Origin: DATAJX01 sp036261915
Lineage (GTDB): Bacteria; Pseudomonadota; Alphaproteobacteria; UBA2136; UBA6156
Reading direction: 5' to 3'
DNA: 64,000 nt
NCBI GenBank assembly: GCA_036261915.1
Contig: DATAJX010000004.1
Location: 62,001 to 126,000 of the forward strand
Shown here: in pieces, positions 35,470-42,179 of the stretch
How the letters are laid out: every line of letters starts with the position of its first letter
Position numbering within the stretch: the stretch's first letter is position 1
Program-made: the position numbers and the translations under genes
Notes under the pieces: model-generated
Told to the model about the DNA's origin: nothing
Database searches by the model: none
Seen by the model: only the letters and a program-made list of their open reading frames with translations

Positions 35470-35886
35470 TTACGTCTTTTGGCAACCCGGCCCCGGTGCA
35501 GCCATACCTCCATTACAAACGGGAACACACATCTCGCCCGGTGTATTATCCCTGAACATCTTGGTGAATTCATAAGTACCCTTCATGGCGCTTTCAACAA
35601 GGCTGGGCAGGGCCGTGATCAGGGCGCCGCAAATCAGCATGATCATGCCACCGGCCAGATTACCGCTCACCATCCGGTAAAGTCCCGCTAGGGCCATCAC
35701 AACCCCAATAAGCAGCCCCAGGTTGCTCGCCAGCACATTCTTGCTTTGGCAGTAAAGCTGTTGCGAAAGGCTCAGGGCAATCTGGCCGTCGGTCTGGCTT
35801 GGCATGTCGGTGCTGGTTTGGGCCCATACATGGCCAACCAGCAGCATCGCCACCAACGCAAAGGCAAAAATCATCAGCTTCTTCAT
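35470..35886 (-). CDS. Orphan pilin-like two-TM secreted protein
   Basis: The 138-residue protein has a signal peptide (1-22, ending WAQ) and two adjacent membrane helices (about 54-72 and 77-95). A short C-terminal tail carries Cys residues (MCVPVCNGG). It is homologous to the N-terminal half of the M23 fusion at 11309: 15 of 32 residues are identical without gaps across the first helix, including GLLIG and the Cys before it. The layout matches VirB2/TrbC or IcmD-like subunits of type IV secretion, but no other secretion genes are near. CATACT lies six bases before the ATG. The real start is this Met, well inside a longer open frame. Confidence 0.75.
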   Translation of the reverse strand: MKKLMIFAFALVAMLLVGHVWAQTSTDMPSQTDGQIALSLSQQLYCQSKNVLASNLGLLIGVVMALAGLYRMVSGNLAGGMIMLICGALITALPSLVESAMKGTYEFTKMFRDNTPGEMCVPVCNGGMAAPGPGCQKT

Positions 35887-35892
35887 GAATGT

Positions 35893-35898
35893 AGTATG
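35893..35898 (-). promoter_or_regulatory. -10-like hexamer 6 nt before the pilin-like gene
   Basis: On the minus strand CATACT-ACATTC-ATG, without a Shine-Dalgarno. It fits the leaderless pattern. Confidence 0.45.
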
Positions 35899-35908
35899 GG
35901 CACCGGCA

Positions 35909-35949
35909 GGCCCCGCATCAACCCCGCCGCCCACGCGGGGTAGGGGCCT
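35909..35949 (-). terminator. Nested hairpin between the NADP reductase and pilin-like genes
   Basis: Outer arms CAGGCCCC and GGGGCCTG enclose inner arms CCCCGC and GCGGGG. No T run follows on the minus strand, so termination or RNA processing is uncertain. Confidence 0.4.
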
Positions 35950-35954
35950 GTGGC

Positions 35955-36965
35955 CTAGCGGCCCGGCACGCCCTTGGCGGTCGAGTACTGCACCTTGAAC
36001 TTCCTGTCCGGATGAATGATGGCCTGCGCGGTCTTGGCGGCAAGGGCGGCTTCGGCAAAGCCGGTCAAGATCAGCGGCAGCTTGCCGGCATAGTCTGCAA
36101 TATCGCCCACGGCCAAAATACCGGTGCGGCTGGTCGCCATGGTAGAAGGCGTAACGGGGATCTTGTCCTTCTCCATGCCAATGCCCCACCCGGCATAAGG
36201 GCCGGGGTTGGGGGCCAGGCCAAAGCAGCACACCACGCGGTCGGCGGGAATATGCTGCACGTTGCCGTCAATGTCGGCCAGCGTCACGCCGCTCAACTGG
36301 CCATTAGCGCCTTGCAGGTCCTTCAGTTCAAACGGGGTGTAAAGCGTAATCTTGCCTTCCAGCGCCAGTTCCTTCATCCGGGCCACGCTGGCCTCGGCGG
36401 CCCTGAAATCCACCCGGCGGTGCACCACATGCACATGCTTGGCAATGCCCGCCAGTTCAATCGCCCAGTCAACCGCGCTGTCGCCGCCCCCGGCCAATAC
36501 AATGGTCTGGCCCTGCAGCGCGGCCTTGTTGGTCACGGCGTACAATACGCTGCCGCCCTTTTCAAAAACCTCCAGCCCTTCCAGCTTGGGCTTGCGCGGG
36601 GTGAACATCCCGCCGCCCCCGGCGATCATCACCACGCGGGCCTGCACCTCATGACTGGCGGTGCGCAGCGTAAACACGCCATTGGTTTCATCCATCGCCA
36701 TCACCGGCTCGCCCAGCAGGTAGGTGGGCGCATAGGCCGCCGCCTGTTCCTTCAGGTTCTCGATCAGGTGACCGGCCAGAATCATCGGGTAGCCCGGCAC
36801 GTCATAAATAGGCTTGTCCGGGTATAGCGCGGTCAGCTGGCCGCCAATGTGCGGCAACGCATCCAGCACTACGCAGCGGTAGCCCAAAAAACCGCATTCA
36901 AACACGCCAAAAAGCCCGGCGGGCCCGGCGCCGATAATGGCTACATCCGTCTGGTGCAAAGTCAT
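35955..36965 (-). CDS. Ferredoxin/flavodoxin-NADP reductase, thioredoxin-reductase-like
   Basis: The 336-residue flavoprotein resembles the YumC-type ferredoxin-NADP reductases. FAD binds at AIIGAGPAGL (residues 10-19), and NADPH at GGGDSAVDWAIEL near residue 160. The late FAD motif GILAVGDIADY is present. It lacks the redox CxxC of thioredoxin reductases, which supports the ferredoxin reductase assignment. It would move electrons between NADPH and ferredoxin or flavodoxin in the cytoplasm. TAAAAC lies six bases before the ATG. Confidence 0.9.
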   Translation of the reverse strand: MTLHQTDVAIIGAGPAGLFGVFECGFLGYRCVVLDALPHIGGQLTALYPDKPIYDVPGYPMILAGHLIENLKEQAAAYAPTYLLGEPVMAMDETNGVFTLRTASHEVQARVVMIAGGGGMFTPRKPKLEGLEVFEKGGSVLYAVTNKAALQGQTIVLAGGGDSAVDWAIELAGIAKHVHVVHRRVDFRAAEASVARMKELALEGKITLYTPFELKDLQGANGQLSGVTLADIDGNVQHIPADRVVCCFGLAPNPGPYAGWGIGMEKDKIPVTPSTMATSRTGILAVGDIADYAGKLPLILTGFAEAALAAKTAQAIIHPDRKFKVQYSTAKGVPGR

Positions 36966-36971
36966 GGCAGG

Positions 36972-36977
36972 GTTTTA
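36972..36977 (-). promoter_or_regulatory. -10-like hexamer 6 nt before the NADP reductase gene
   Basis: On the minus strand TAAAAC-CCTGCC-ATG, with no ribosome-binding site between. Confidence 0.45.
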
Positions 36978-37041
36978 ACCATGGCCGCCGCGGTTGTGCA
37001 AGGGCAGGGGGGCTTGGCAAAGGTCTGCGGCCTCCCTATGT

Positions 37042-37066
37042 AGGGGTGGTCGATCCCCCTCTTTTT
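37042..37066 (+). terminator. Hairpin with T run just before a start codon
   Basis: AGGGG-TGGTCGATC-CCCCT followed by CTTTTT lies 14 bases before the ATG at 37080. It may be an attenuator for that gene. Confidence 0.4.
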
Positions 37067-37079
37067 AAAGGCTCCCGCC

Positions 37080-37514
37080 ATGAAAATCCTGTCCTGCCTT
37101 CTCACGGCCCTCATGCTTCTGGCCCACACACCGGCCCGGGCCGATGCCACCACCGACGGCATCGCCAGCAGTCTCGAAACCTTCTACGGCCACAACCTGG
37201 TGGCGCTGCAAAAAAATGCGCAGCAACTGAAGGCGCTGGTCAATAAACGCGATAGCGACGCTTACTACGCGCTCTCCAACCAGTTATTCAACCAGTACCG
37301 CGAGGCATCGGCCATGCTGAATATGCTCCGCAGCGCCCTGCTGGCGCGCCAGCAACTGGTCATGCCTATTTCGGCAGGCCAGCCGTATGCCTCTCTCGGC
37401 ATCTACGAACTGGCCGAAAAAAGCATCGAGGTCGCCGAAGGCCAGCTCGAGGCCCACGCCGTCGAGGTTTCGCACACGCGCGATAGCGCCACCAAGGTCT
37501 TCAAAAACTTCTAA
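37080..37514 (+). CDS. Hypothetical secreted helical protein
   Basis: This 144-residue protein has a signal peptide (1-21, ending ARA). The mature part is almost wholly alpha-helical with little Pro or Gly (LVALQKNAQQLKALVNKRDSD, then YYALSNQLFNQYREASAML). It has no cysteine in the mature part and no recognised domain. AAAGG precedes the ATG. It ends at a strong terminator, so it is a single-gene unit. Confidence 0.75.
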   Translation: MKILSCLLTALMLLAHTPARADATTDGIASSLETFYGHNLVALQKNAQQLKALVNKRDSDAYYALSNQLFNQYREASAMLNMLRSALLARQQLVMPISAGQPYASLGIYELAEKSIEVAEGQLEAHAVEVSHTRDSATKVFKNF

Positions 37515-37526
37515 CGATTCCCCAAG

Positions 37527-37559
37527 GGCAGCCCGCATCACGCGGGCTGCCTTTCTTTT
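37527..37559 (+). terminator. Strong intrinsic terminator
   Basis: GGCAGCCCGC-ATCAC-GCGGGCTGCC followed by TTTCTTTT after the secreted protein gene. Confidence 0.92.
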
Positions 37560-37606
37560 CTGCCCATTCCTTAAGGCGTGTCCGTTACCGTGCGGGCATA
37601 ACCCGC

Positions 37607-37612
37607 TATCGT
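37607..37612 (+). promoter_or_regulatory. -10-like hexamer 6 nt before the membrane-protein gene
   Basis: CGC-TATCGT is followed by GCCTGC and the ATG at 37619, with no Shine-Dalgarno. Confidence 0.5.
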
Positions 37613-37618
37613 GCCTGC

Positions 37619-39358
37619 ATGTTTTTCGCCGTCCTCATCGCGCTTGCGTACGCCATCTTTTCGGCGGGGCGCCTGCTGGCGGTGCGGCAGCCGCTGCGTC
37701 GGGAGAACTTTACCCTGGCCACGGCCTGGTGCGCGGGCTACGGCGCCTTCCTGCTGTGGTGGCTGGCGGCCCAACCGTTGCTGGGCGCCGGGTCGTGGGT
37801 CACACCGGCGGCCTTCGTGTTCGCCACCGGCGTGCTGGCGGGCGCGCTGTACCAGCAGTGGCACCACTGGCCGCGCGAGCAACACCACAACGCGCACATC
37901 ATCATCAGCCTGCTCATCGGCGCACCGCTGCTGGCGGCCCTTTGGCAGGTATTCCCGCAGGGCGAATTCTTCTGGCAGCAGGCCGCCGCCGCCGCCGCGC
38001 TGGGGCAACTGGGCGCCTGGCCCACCCCGGCGCAATTGCCCGCCGCGCTGCTGCCGGCGGTGCCGGGCCTCATGCCGTTGCTGACGCCGCTCGCCGCGCT
38101 GGGTCATATCGCGCAGCCCCCCGTGCTGCCACTGCTCGTCAACCTTGGCTGCCTGCTGGCGGCGGGCGGCGCCCTGCTGGTGGCGCTCAACTGGCCGGTG
38201 CGGTGGAGCAACCTGCCGCTGGTCGCCGCAGGCGGCCTGGCGGTAGTTGCGGTCGCCAATCCGTGGATGCCGTACATCGAGGTACTCAACGCGCAAAGCC
38301 AGGTGCCTGCCGCGCTCGCCCTGCTGGTGGCAGTGCTGCCGTTGCTCAATCCCATGCCGCTGGCCGGGGGCGCCACTGCGCTGGGCCCCGCGCTCAGCTT
38401 GGTCACGCTCACCCTGCTGCACCCGCTGGGCTGGCTGCTCAGCCTGTGGGTGGCGGTGGTCTACAAGGTGCGCATGCTGGCCGAAGGCGTCGTCAGCCCC
38501 GACCATGCCCGCCGCCATGCCCTCGCGCTCACGCTGCTGGCCACGCTGCCCACGCTGGCATGGTGCGGGTGGCAGATCGCGCTGCAACCTTTCAATGCCG
38601 ACATCGTCCACCTTCTCCTCAGCCCGCAAACCTTTGCCGCCGCGCTGCTGGCGCAGGTGCCCGCCGCGGCAAGCGGCAGCCATGCGACATTCATGCTCCA
38701 GTCATGCATCATCGGCGCATCACTTTTGGCCGGTTTGAAGCCTATATTAGGCAGAAGTGCGACATCCACGCGTCACTTAAGCACCACCTACGCACCCTTT
38801 TTCGTGCCCGTCATGCTGCTTGTGCCGCCCTTGGTGCTGGTGGCTGTTCTCAGCCCGCAAAAAGCCAAAAACCTGCTTGAAGTTCAACAGTTTGTCTGGC
38901 TGGTGCCGCTGGCGGCCTGGGCCGCGCAGCGCTACCGTCATTCGGCCTGGCGCGGCCGCCTGTTCGGGGCACCGTGGGGTTACGGCAGCGTGTTCTGCAT
39001 CCTGCTGTTTTCACTCATGTTATTCGCCTCAAAACCCGCCCCTGGCACGCCTGCGCCGTGGGCCTCCGTGGCCGCCGACCTGCGCGCCTACCCGCTGGTC
39101 TTGACCAGCGGCCTGCCGCCCGCCGCCATCAACGAAATGTCTTACCATTCCAACGGTTACACCCACATCTGGCCTATCCCCGATAACCAAAAAGCCGCCA
39201 GCATGGCGCTGCTGCACCAAAACGCCGTGCCGCTGCTCACCAGCGCAAACGCCTTGCCCAGCCTTGGCATTACCGCACAGGCGCCCGCGCCGTTACTGCT
39301 CTTTCAACCCGAAGCCAATGGTGTTAGGCTTCTCAACAAATGGAATGTCACGCCGTGA
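37619..39358 (+). CDS. Polytopic inner-membrane protein of unknown function
   Basis: The 579-residue protein has roughly 10-12 predicted membrane helices. A C-terminal domain of about 90 residues probably faces the periplasm (from WASVAADLRAYPLVLTS on). The overall shape recalls membrane glycosyltransferases of the ArnT/PMT type, but I see no defining motif. Residues about 355-393 are encoded by a dispersed repeat (38681-38790), inserted without breaking the frame. A 37-residue lipoprotein gene starts two bases after its stop. Confidence 0.7.
   Translation: MFFAVLIALAYAIFSAGRLLAVRQPLRRENFTLATAWCAGYGAFLLWWLAAQPLLGAGSWVTPAAFVFATGVLAGALYQQWHHWPREQHHNAHIIISLLIGAPLLAALWQVFPQGEFFWQQAAAAAALGQLGAWPTPAQLPAALLPAVPGLMPLLTPLAALGHIAQPPVLPLLVNLGCLLAAGGALLVALNWPVRWSNLPLVAAGGLAVVAVANPWMPYIEVLNAQSQVPAALALLVAVLPLLNPMPLAGGATALGPALSLVTLTLLHPLGWLLSLWVAVVYKVRMLAEGVVSPDHARRHALALTLLATLPTLAWCGWQIALQPFNADIVHLLLSPQTFAAALLAQVPAAASGSHATFMLQSCIIGASLLAGLKPILGRSATSTRHLSTTYAPFFVPVMLLVPPLVLVAVLSPQKAKNLLEVQQFVWLVPLAAWAAQRYRHSAWRGRLFGAPWGYGSVFCILLFSLMLFASKPAPGTPAPWASVAADLRAYPLVLTSGLPPAAINEMSYHSNGYTHIWPIPDNQKAASMALLHQNAVPLLTSANALPSLGITAQAPAPLLLFQPEANGVRLLNKWNVTP
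38681..38790. repeat. Dispersed repeat inside a coding region (copy 1)
   Basis: Two diverged direct units begin with TGCGACAT at 38683 and 38758, 75 bases (25 codons) apart. CCATGCGACA (38680-38689) and CGGCGCATCACTT (38713-38725) recur in reverse complement in the 40.45-kb intergenic copy. The reading frame of the host gene stays open. Confidence 0.65.
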
Positions 39359-39360
39359 AG

Positions 39361-39474
39361 ATGCTTAAAATTATCCTGCTGGTTCTGGTGGTTAGCACCG
39401 CCCTCAGCGCCTGCGGCCAACGCGTGTACCCCGAAGCCCCTGCCGGCCGCGTGCAGGATAGCCACTCGTACTAG
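39361..39474 (+). CDS. Small lipoprotein (37 aa)
   Basis: The 37-residue peptide begins MLKIILLVLVVSTALSACGQ, a lipoprotein signal with lipobox LSAC and Cys18 as the acylation site. The mature part is about 20 residues (RVYPEAPAG, then RVQDSHSY). Size and the C-G-x-x-x-Y-P opening recall LptM-type small lipoproteins, which assist LPS transport assembly. This match is weak. It starts two bases after the membrane-protein stop and would be made by translational coupling. Confidence 0.65.
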   Translation: MLKIILLVLVVSTALSACGQRVYPEAPAGRVQDSHSY

Positions 39475-39516
39475 CATTCATCTTCTGCCAACCCTTGTGC
39501 GCCAAAATGCGGCGCC

Positions 39517-39522
39517 TATACT
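39517..39522 (+). promoter_or_regulatory. -10 hexamer 6 nt before the CCG-domain gene
   Basis: CC-TATACT-GGCTTT-ATG, with no ribosome-binding site. One of the best leaderless candidates. Confidence 0.55.
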
Positions 39523-39528
39523 GGCTTT

Positions 39529-40440
39529 ATGGGCATTTCCAAAAACAATAATTACGCGTACTACCCGGGTTGCGCCGCCAAGCAGATCCAGAAAGAGGCC
39601 GACTGGTCGGCCCGCGCCATATGCAAAAAACTTTCCATCAACCTGCACGACATGCCCAGCGCCACCTGTTGCGGCGCCGGTAACCTGCAAGAGCACGATC
39701 CCGCCGCCGGGCTGGCCATCAACGCCCGTATCTTCAGCCAGGCCGAAGAGATGGGCATGGATATCGTCACCATCTGCAACACCTGCCTGCAAACGTTCAC
39801 CTATGCCAACCACCGCCTGACCACCGAACCAGAACTGCTTGAAACCATTAATAAAGTGCTGATCAAAGCGGGTGTGCGCCCGTACGGCGGCACCATCGAG
39901 GTGAAGCACCTTATCTGGGTTTTGGTTGATGACATCGGCGAAGCCAAGTTGCGCGAATACATTACAAACCCGCTGGGTGGTTTGAAGGTGGCGCCGTTTT
40001 ACGGGTGTCACGCCATGCGCCCCAATGAGATATTCAAGGGTCGCGGCGGCACCGTGCAGGGCCCCAAGTACCTGGAAACAATCATTAAAACGCTGGGTGG
40101 CGAAAGCGTTGATTATTACGGCAAGGACAAGTGCTGCGGCTTCCACTACATGCTGGCGCATGAGCCGGAGTTCCTCCGCATGAGCGGCGGGCACAGTTTG
40201 CAGGCCAAGAATGCGGGCGCCGAGGTGATGATAAGCCCTTGTACTCTTTGCGATTTTGCGCTGGGAGCGTACCAGAGCCGGAGCGAGAAGGCGATGGGCA
40301 AGGCCATTGGCCTGCCCGAGATGAACGTGAGCCAGTTGATCGGCGCGGCGTTCGGGCTCGACCAGAAAACCCTTGGTTTCCATAGGCTTCACCAGGACCC
40401 GACCGTGAGCATGAAAGCTCGCGGGATGAACCTCGCCTAA
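39529..40440 (+). CDS. HdrB/SdhE-type protein with two CCG iron-sulfur domains
   Basis: The 303-residue protein has two CCG domains. The first uses Cys15, Cys47-Cys48, Cys83 and Cys86. The second uses Cys160, Cys202-Cys203, Cys238 and Cys241. This pattern defines heterodisulfide reductase subunit B and the SdhE subunit of type-E succinate:quinone and fumarate reductases, which bind noncubane clusters and replace the membrane subunits. The nearby mdh-sucCD run and an sdhA of non-mitochondrial type favour SdhE. The base composition changes sharply around codon 105 of this gene. No partner sdhB is in the window. Confidence 0.8.
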   Translation: MGISKNNNYAYYPGCAAKQIQKEADWSARAICKKLSINLHDMPSATCCGAGNLQEHDPAAGLAINARIFSQAEEMGMDIVTICNTCLQTFTYANHRLTTEPELLETINKVLIKAGVRPYGGTIEVKHLIWVLVDDIGEAKLREYITNPLGGLKVAPFYGCHAMRPNEIFKGRGGTVQGPKYLETIIKTLGGESVDYYGKDKCCGFHYMLAHEPEFLRMSGGHSLQAKNAGAEVMISPCTLCDFALGAYQSRSEKAMGKAIGLPEMNVSQLIGAAFGLDQKTLGFHRLHQDPTVSMKARGMNLA

Positions 40441-40452
40441 TATATAGAGTGT

Positions 40453-40565
40453 GCGGAAGTGATGCGCCGGTGGCGCTTTGCTGTCGCATGATGATGCGCG
40501 GATGTCGGTTTTAAGGCCGGAAGCGAGCGCGGGTGATGCATGGATGATGCGCGGGTGTCGCATGG
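40453..40565. repeat. Dispersed repeat in the intergenic region (copy 2, inverted)
   Basis: AAGTGATGCGCCG (40457-40469) and TGTCGCATGG (40556-40565) are exact reverse complements of parts of the 38.7-kb copy. Internal units (GATGCGCGGATGTCG and GATGCGCGGGTGTCG) repeat 53 bases apart. The rest of this 216-base gap (40441-40656) holds no gene or DnaA box that I can see. Confidence 0.65.
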
Positions 40566-40656
40566 CAATTTGTAAGGCAATGAAGCAGGCGCATTGACCC
40601 GCAGGGGGGTTGCCCGCTACCTTGGCGCCGAAGTGAATAACGAGAAAGAAAAGAAC

Positions 40657-41601
40657 ATGACGCGTCCTAAAATTGCCCTGATCGGTGCCGGCCAGATCGG
40701 CGGAACCTTGGCCTTGCTGGCGGCCCAGAAGAACCTGGGCGACGTGGTGCTGGTCGACGTGGCCGAAGGCACCCCCCAAGGCAAGGCGCTGGACCTGTGC
40801 CAGGCCGGGGCGGTGGAGGATTACACCGGCAACATCGCCGGCAGCAACGATTACGCCGCCATCGGCGGGGCCGATGTGTGCATCGTGACCGCGGGCCTGC
40901 CGCGCAAGCCCGGCATGAGCCGCGACGACCTGCTGAAGATCAATTCGGACATTGTGACCAAGGTGGGCGAGAGTATTAAGAAGCATGCGCCCAACGCATT
41001 CGTCATCGTCATCACCAACCCGCTGGATGCCATGGTGGCGGTGATGCAGAAGGTGACCGGCTTTGCCCACAACAAGGTGGTGGGCATGGCGGGCGTGCTG
41101 GACAGCGCGCGGTTTTCGCACTTTTTGGCCGAGGCCTTGAACGTGAGCGTGGAGGACGTGCGCACCTTTGTGCTGGGCGGCCACGGCGACGACATGGTGC
41201 CGCTGGTGAACTACACCACGGTGGCGGGCATTCCGCTGCCCGCGCTGGTGAAGATGAAGCTGATCAAGCAGGACGAGGTTGACGCCATCATCAAGCGCAC
41301 CCGCGGCGGCGGCGGCGAGATCGTGGCCCTGCTGAAGACCGGCAGTGCCTTTTATGCGCCCGCCGCCAGCGCCATTGCCATGGCCGCGGCCTACCTGCGC
41401 GACAGCAAGCGCATTTTGCCCTGCGCCGCCTACCTGAAAGGCGAGTACGGGGTGAAGAACATGTATGTGGGCGTGCCGGTGGTGATCGGGGCCGGTGGGG
41501 TTGAGCGCATTATTGAGGTGCCGCTGAGTGCCGATGAGCAGGGCATGTTCACGAAAAGCGTTGAGGCCGTGAAGGGCCTGTTGGCCGTGCTGGGCTTGTA
41601 G
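40657..41601 (+). CDS. mdh: Malate dehydrogenase (LDH-like type)
   Basis: Mdh interconverts malate and oxaloacetate with NAD in the TCA cycle. NAD binds at LIGAGQIGGTLA, with the acidic pocket LVDVAEG. The substrate arginine region is GLPRKPGMSRDDLL, and the catalytic histidine is in LGGHGDDMVP. Length is 314 residues, typical of the alphaproteobacterial form. It heads a run ending with sucD. Confidence 0.96.
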   Translation: MTRPKIALIGAGQIGGTLALLAAQKNLGDVVLVDVAEGTPQGKALDLCQAGAVEDYTGNIAGSNDYAAIGGADVCIVTAGLPRKPGMSRDDLLKINSDIVTKVGESIKKHAPNAFVIVITNPLDAMVAVMQKVTGFAHNKVVGMAGVLDSARFSHFLAEALNVSVEDVRTFVLGGHGDDMVPLVNYTTVAGIPLPALVKMKLIKQDEVDAIIKRTRGGGGEIVALLKTGSAFYAPAASAIAMAAAYLRDSKRILPCAAYLKGEYGVKNMYVGVPVVIGAGGVERIIEVPLSADEQGMFTKSVEAVKGLLAVLGL

Positions 41602-41646
41602 CGTTAGACTGTGTTGATGTTGAAAACGGAAAACAAAAGGAAAACG

Positions 41647-42063
41647 ATGATGCGTTATGCTTACCTGATGATGGCCGCCGCCCTGGGTGCAAGCACGGCC
41701 ACTGCTGCCGACACCCTTGCCCCGGCCGTTGCCGCGGGGGTGATGCCGGAGTTCAAGCGCCCGGAGTTGTGCATTTTGAAACTGGCCAGCGGCAAGGAAG
41801 TGCCTGGCCCGTGCGAAATGGACGGCGCCAAGAAGGTGCGTAAGGCCACGGACGATGACCTGAACAAGTTTTTGCCGCCCGTGCCACCCCTGCCGCCGCA
41901 AGGCGCCCTGCCTGCCGGGGTCTTGCCCGGCGGCAGCCCCACCCTGCCGCCTGCGCTGGGGAATGTTCCGGCCGGCATGCCGGCTGGCCTGCCCGGCGGC
42001 GAACCGGTGGGCCTGCCGCGCATACCCGCGGCCCAGCCGATCGAAGTGACACCCGCCCAGTAG
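41647..42063 (+). CDS. Secreted proline-rich small protein
   Basis: The 138-residue protein has a signal peptide (ending STATAA, about 20 residues). A short region with two Cys (ELCILKLASGKEVPGPCEM) follows, then a Pro/Gly/Leu-rich tail (PPVPPLPPQGALPAG and similar). Such tails are extended and often bind other proteins. The family is not recognised. AAGGA precedes the paired ATGs at 41647 and 41650. It lies between mdh and sucC. Confidence 0.7.
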   Translation: MMRYAYLMMAAALGASTATAADTLAPAVAAGVMPEFKRPELCILKLASGKEVPGPCEMDGAKKVRKATDDDLNKFLPPVPPLPPQGALPAGVLPGGSPTLPPALGNVPAGMPAGLPGGEPVGLPRIPAAQPIEVTPAQ

Positions 42064-42082
42064 TTTTGTAGGGCGAATGAAT

Positions 42083-42110
42083 AAAGGCCGCCTAACAAGG
42101 CGGCCTTTTT
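42083..42110 (+). terminator. Intrinsic terminator before sucC
   Basis: AAAGGCCGCC-TAACAA-GGCGGCCTTT followed by more T. It ends the mdh unit. Confidence 0.9.
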
Positions 42111-42112
42111 GT

Positions 42113-42128
42113 TGGCACTTTACTTGCG
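42113..42128 (+). promoter_or_regulatory. Sigma-54-like promoter upstream of sucC
   Basis: TGGCACT-TTAC-TTGCG has the GG and GC elements ten bases apart, close to the consensus TGGCACG-N4-TTGCA. It sits between the mdh terminator and the sucC ribosome site. Confidence 0.45.
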
Positions 42129-42179
42129 AGAGGGAGGTAACGGGCTTACAAACCCTGCCGTATAACTGGAAAGCACATC

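Noticed and set aside
35890..36231. Longer version of the pilin-like protein starting inside the NADP reductase gene
   Set aside because: The added residues are a shadow of the reductase frame. The Met at 35886 begins a clear signal peptide and has a -10-like box six bases upstream.
37387..38880. 497-codon plus-strand frame overlapping the 37080 and 37619 genes
   Set aside because: It is a shifted shadow rich in Arg/Ala/Gly. It was useful only because it displayed the repeat units of the 38.7-kb element.
40441..40656. Direct repeats in the gap considered as a CRISPR array or iteron origin
   Set aside because: Units are diverged, unevenly spaced, lack unique spacers of constant length, and match the 38.7-kb copy inside a gene. 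A dispersed repeat explains them better.
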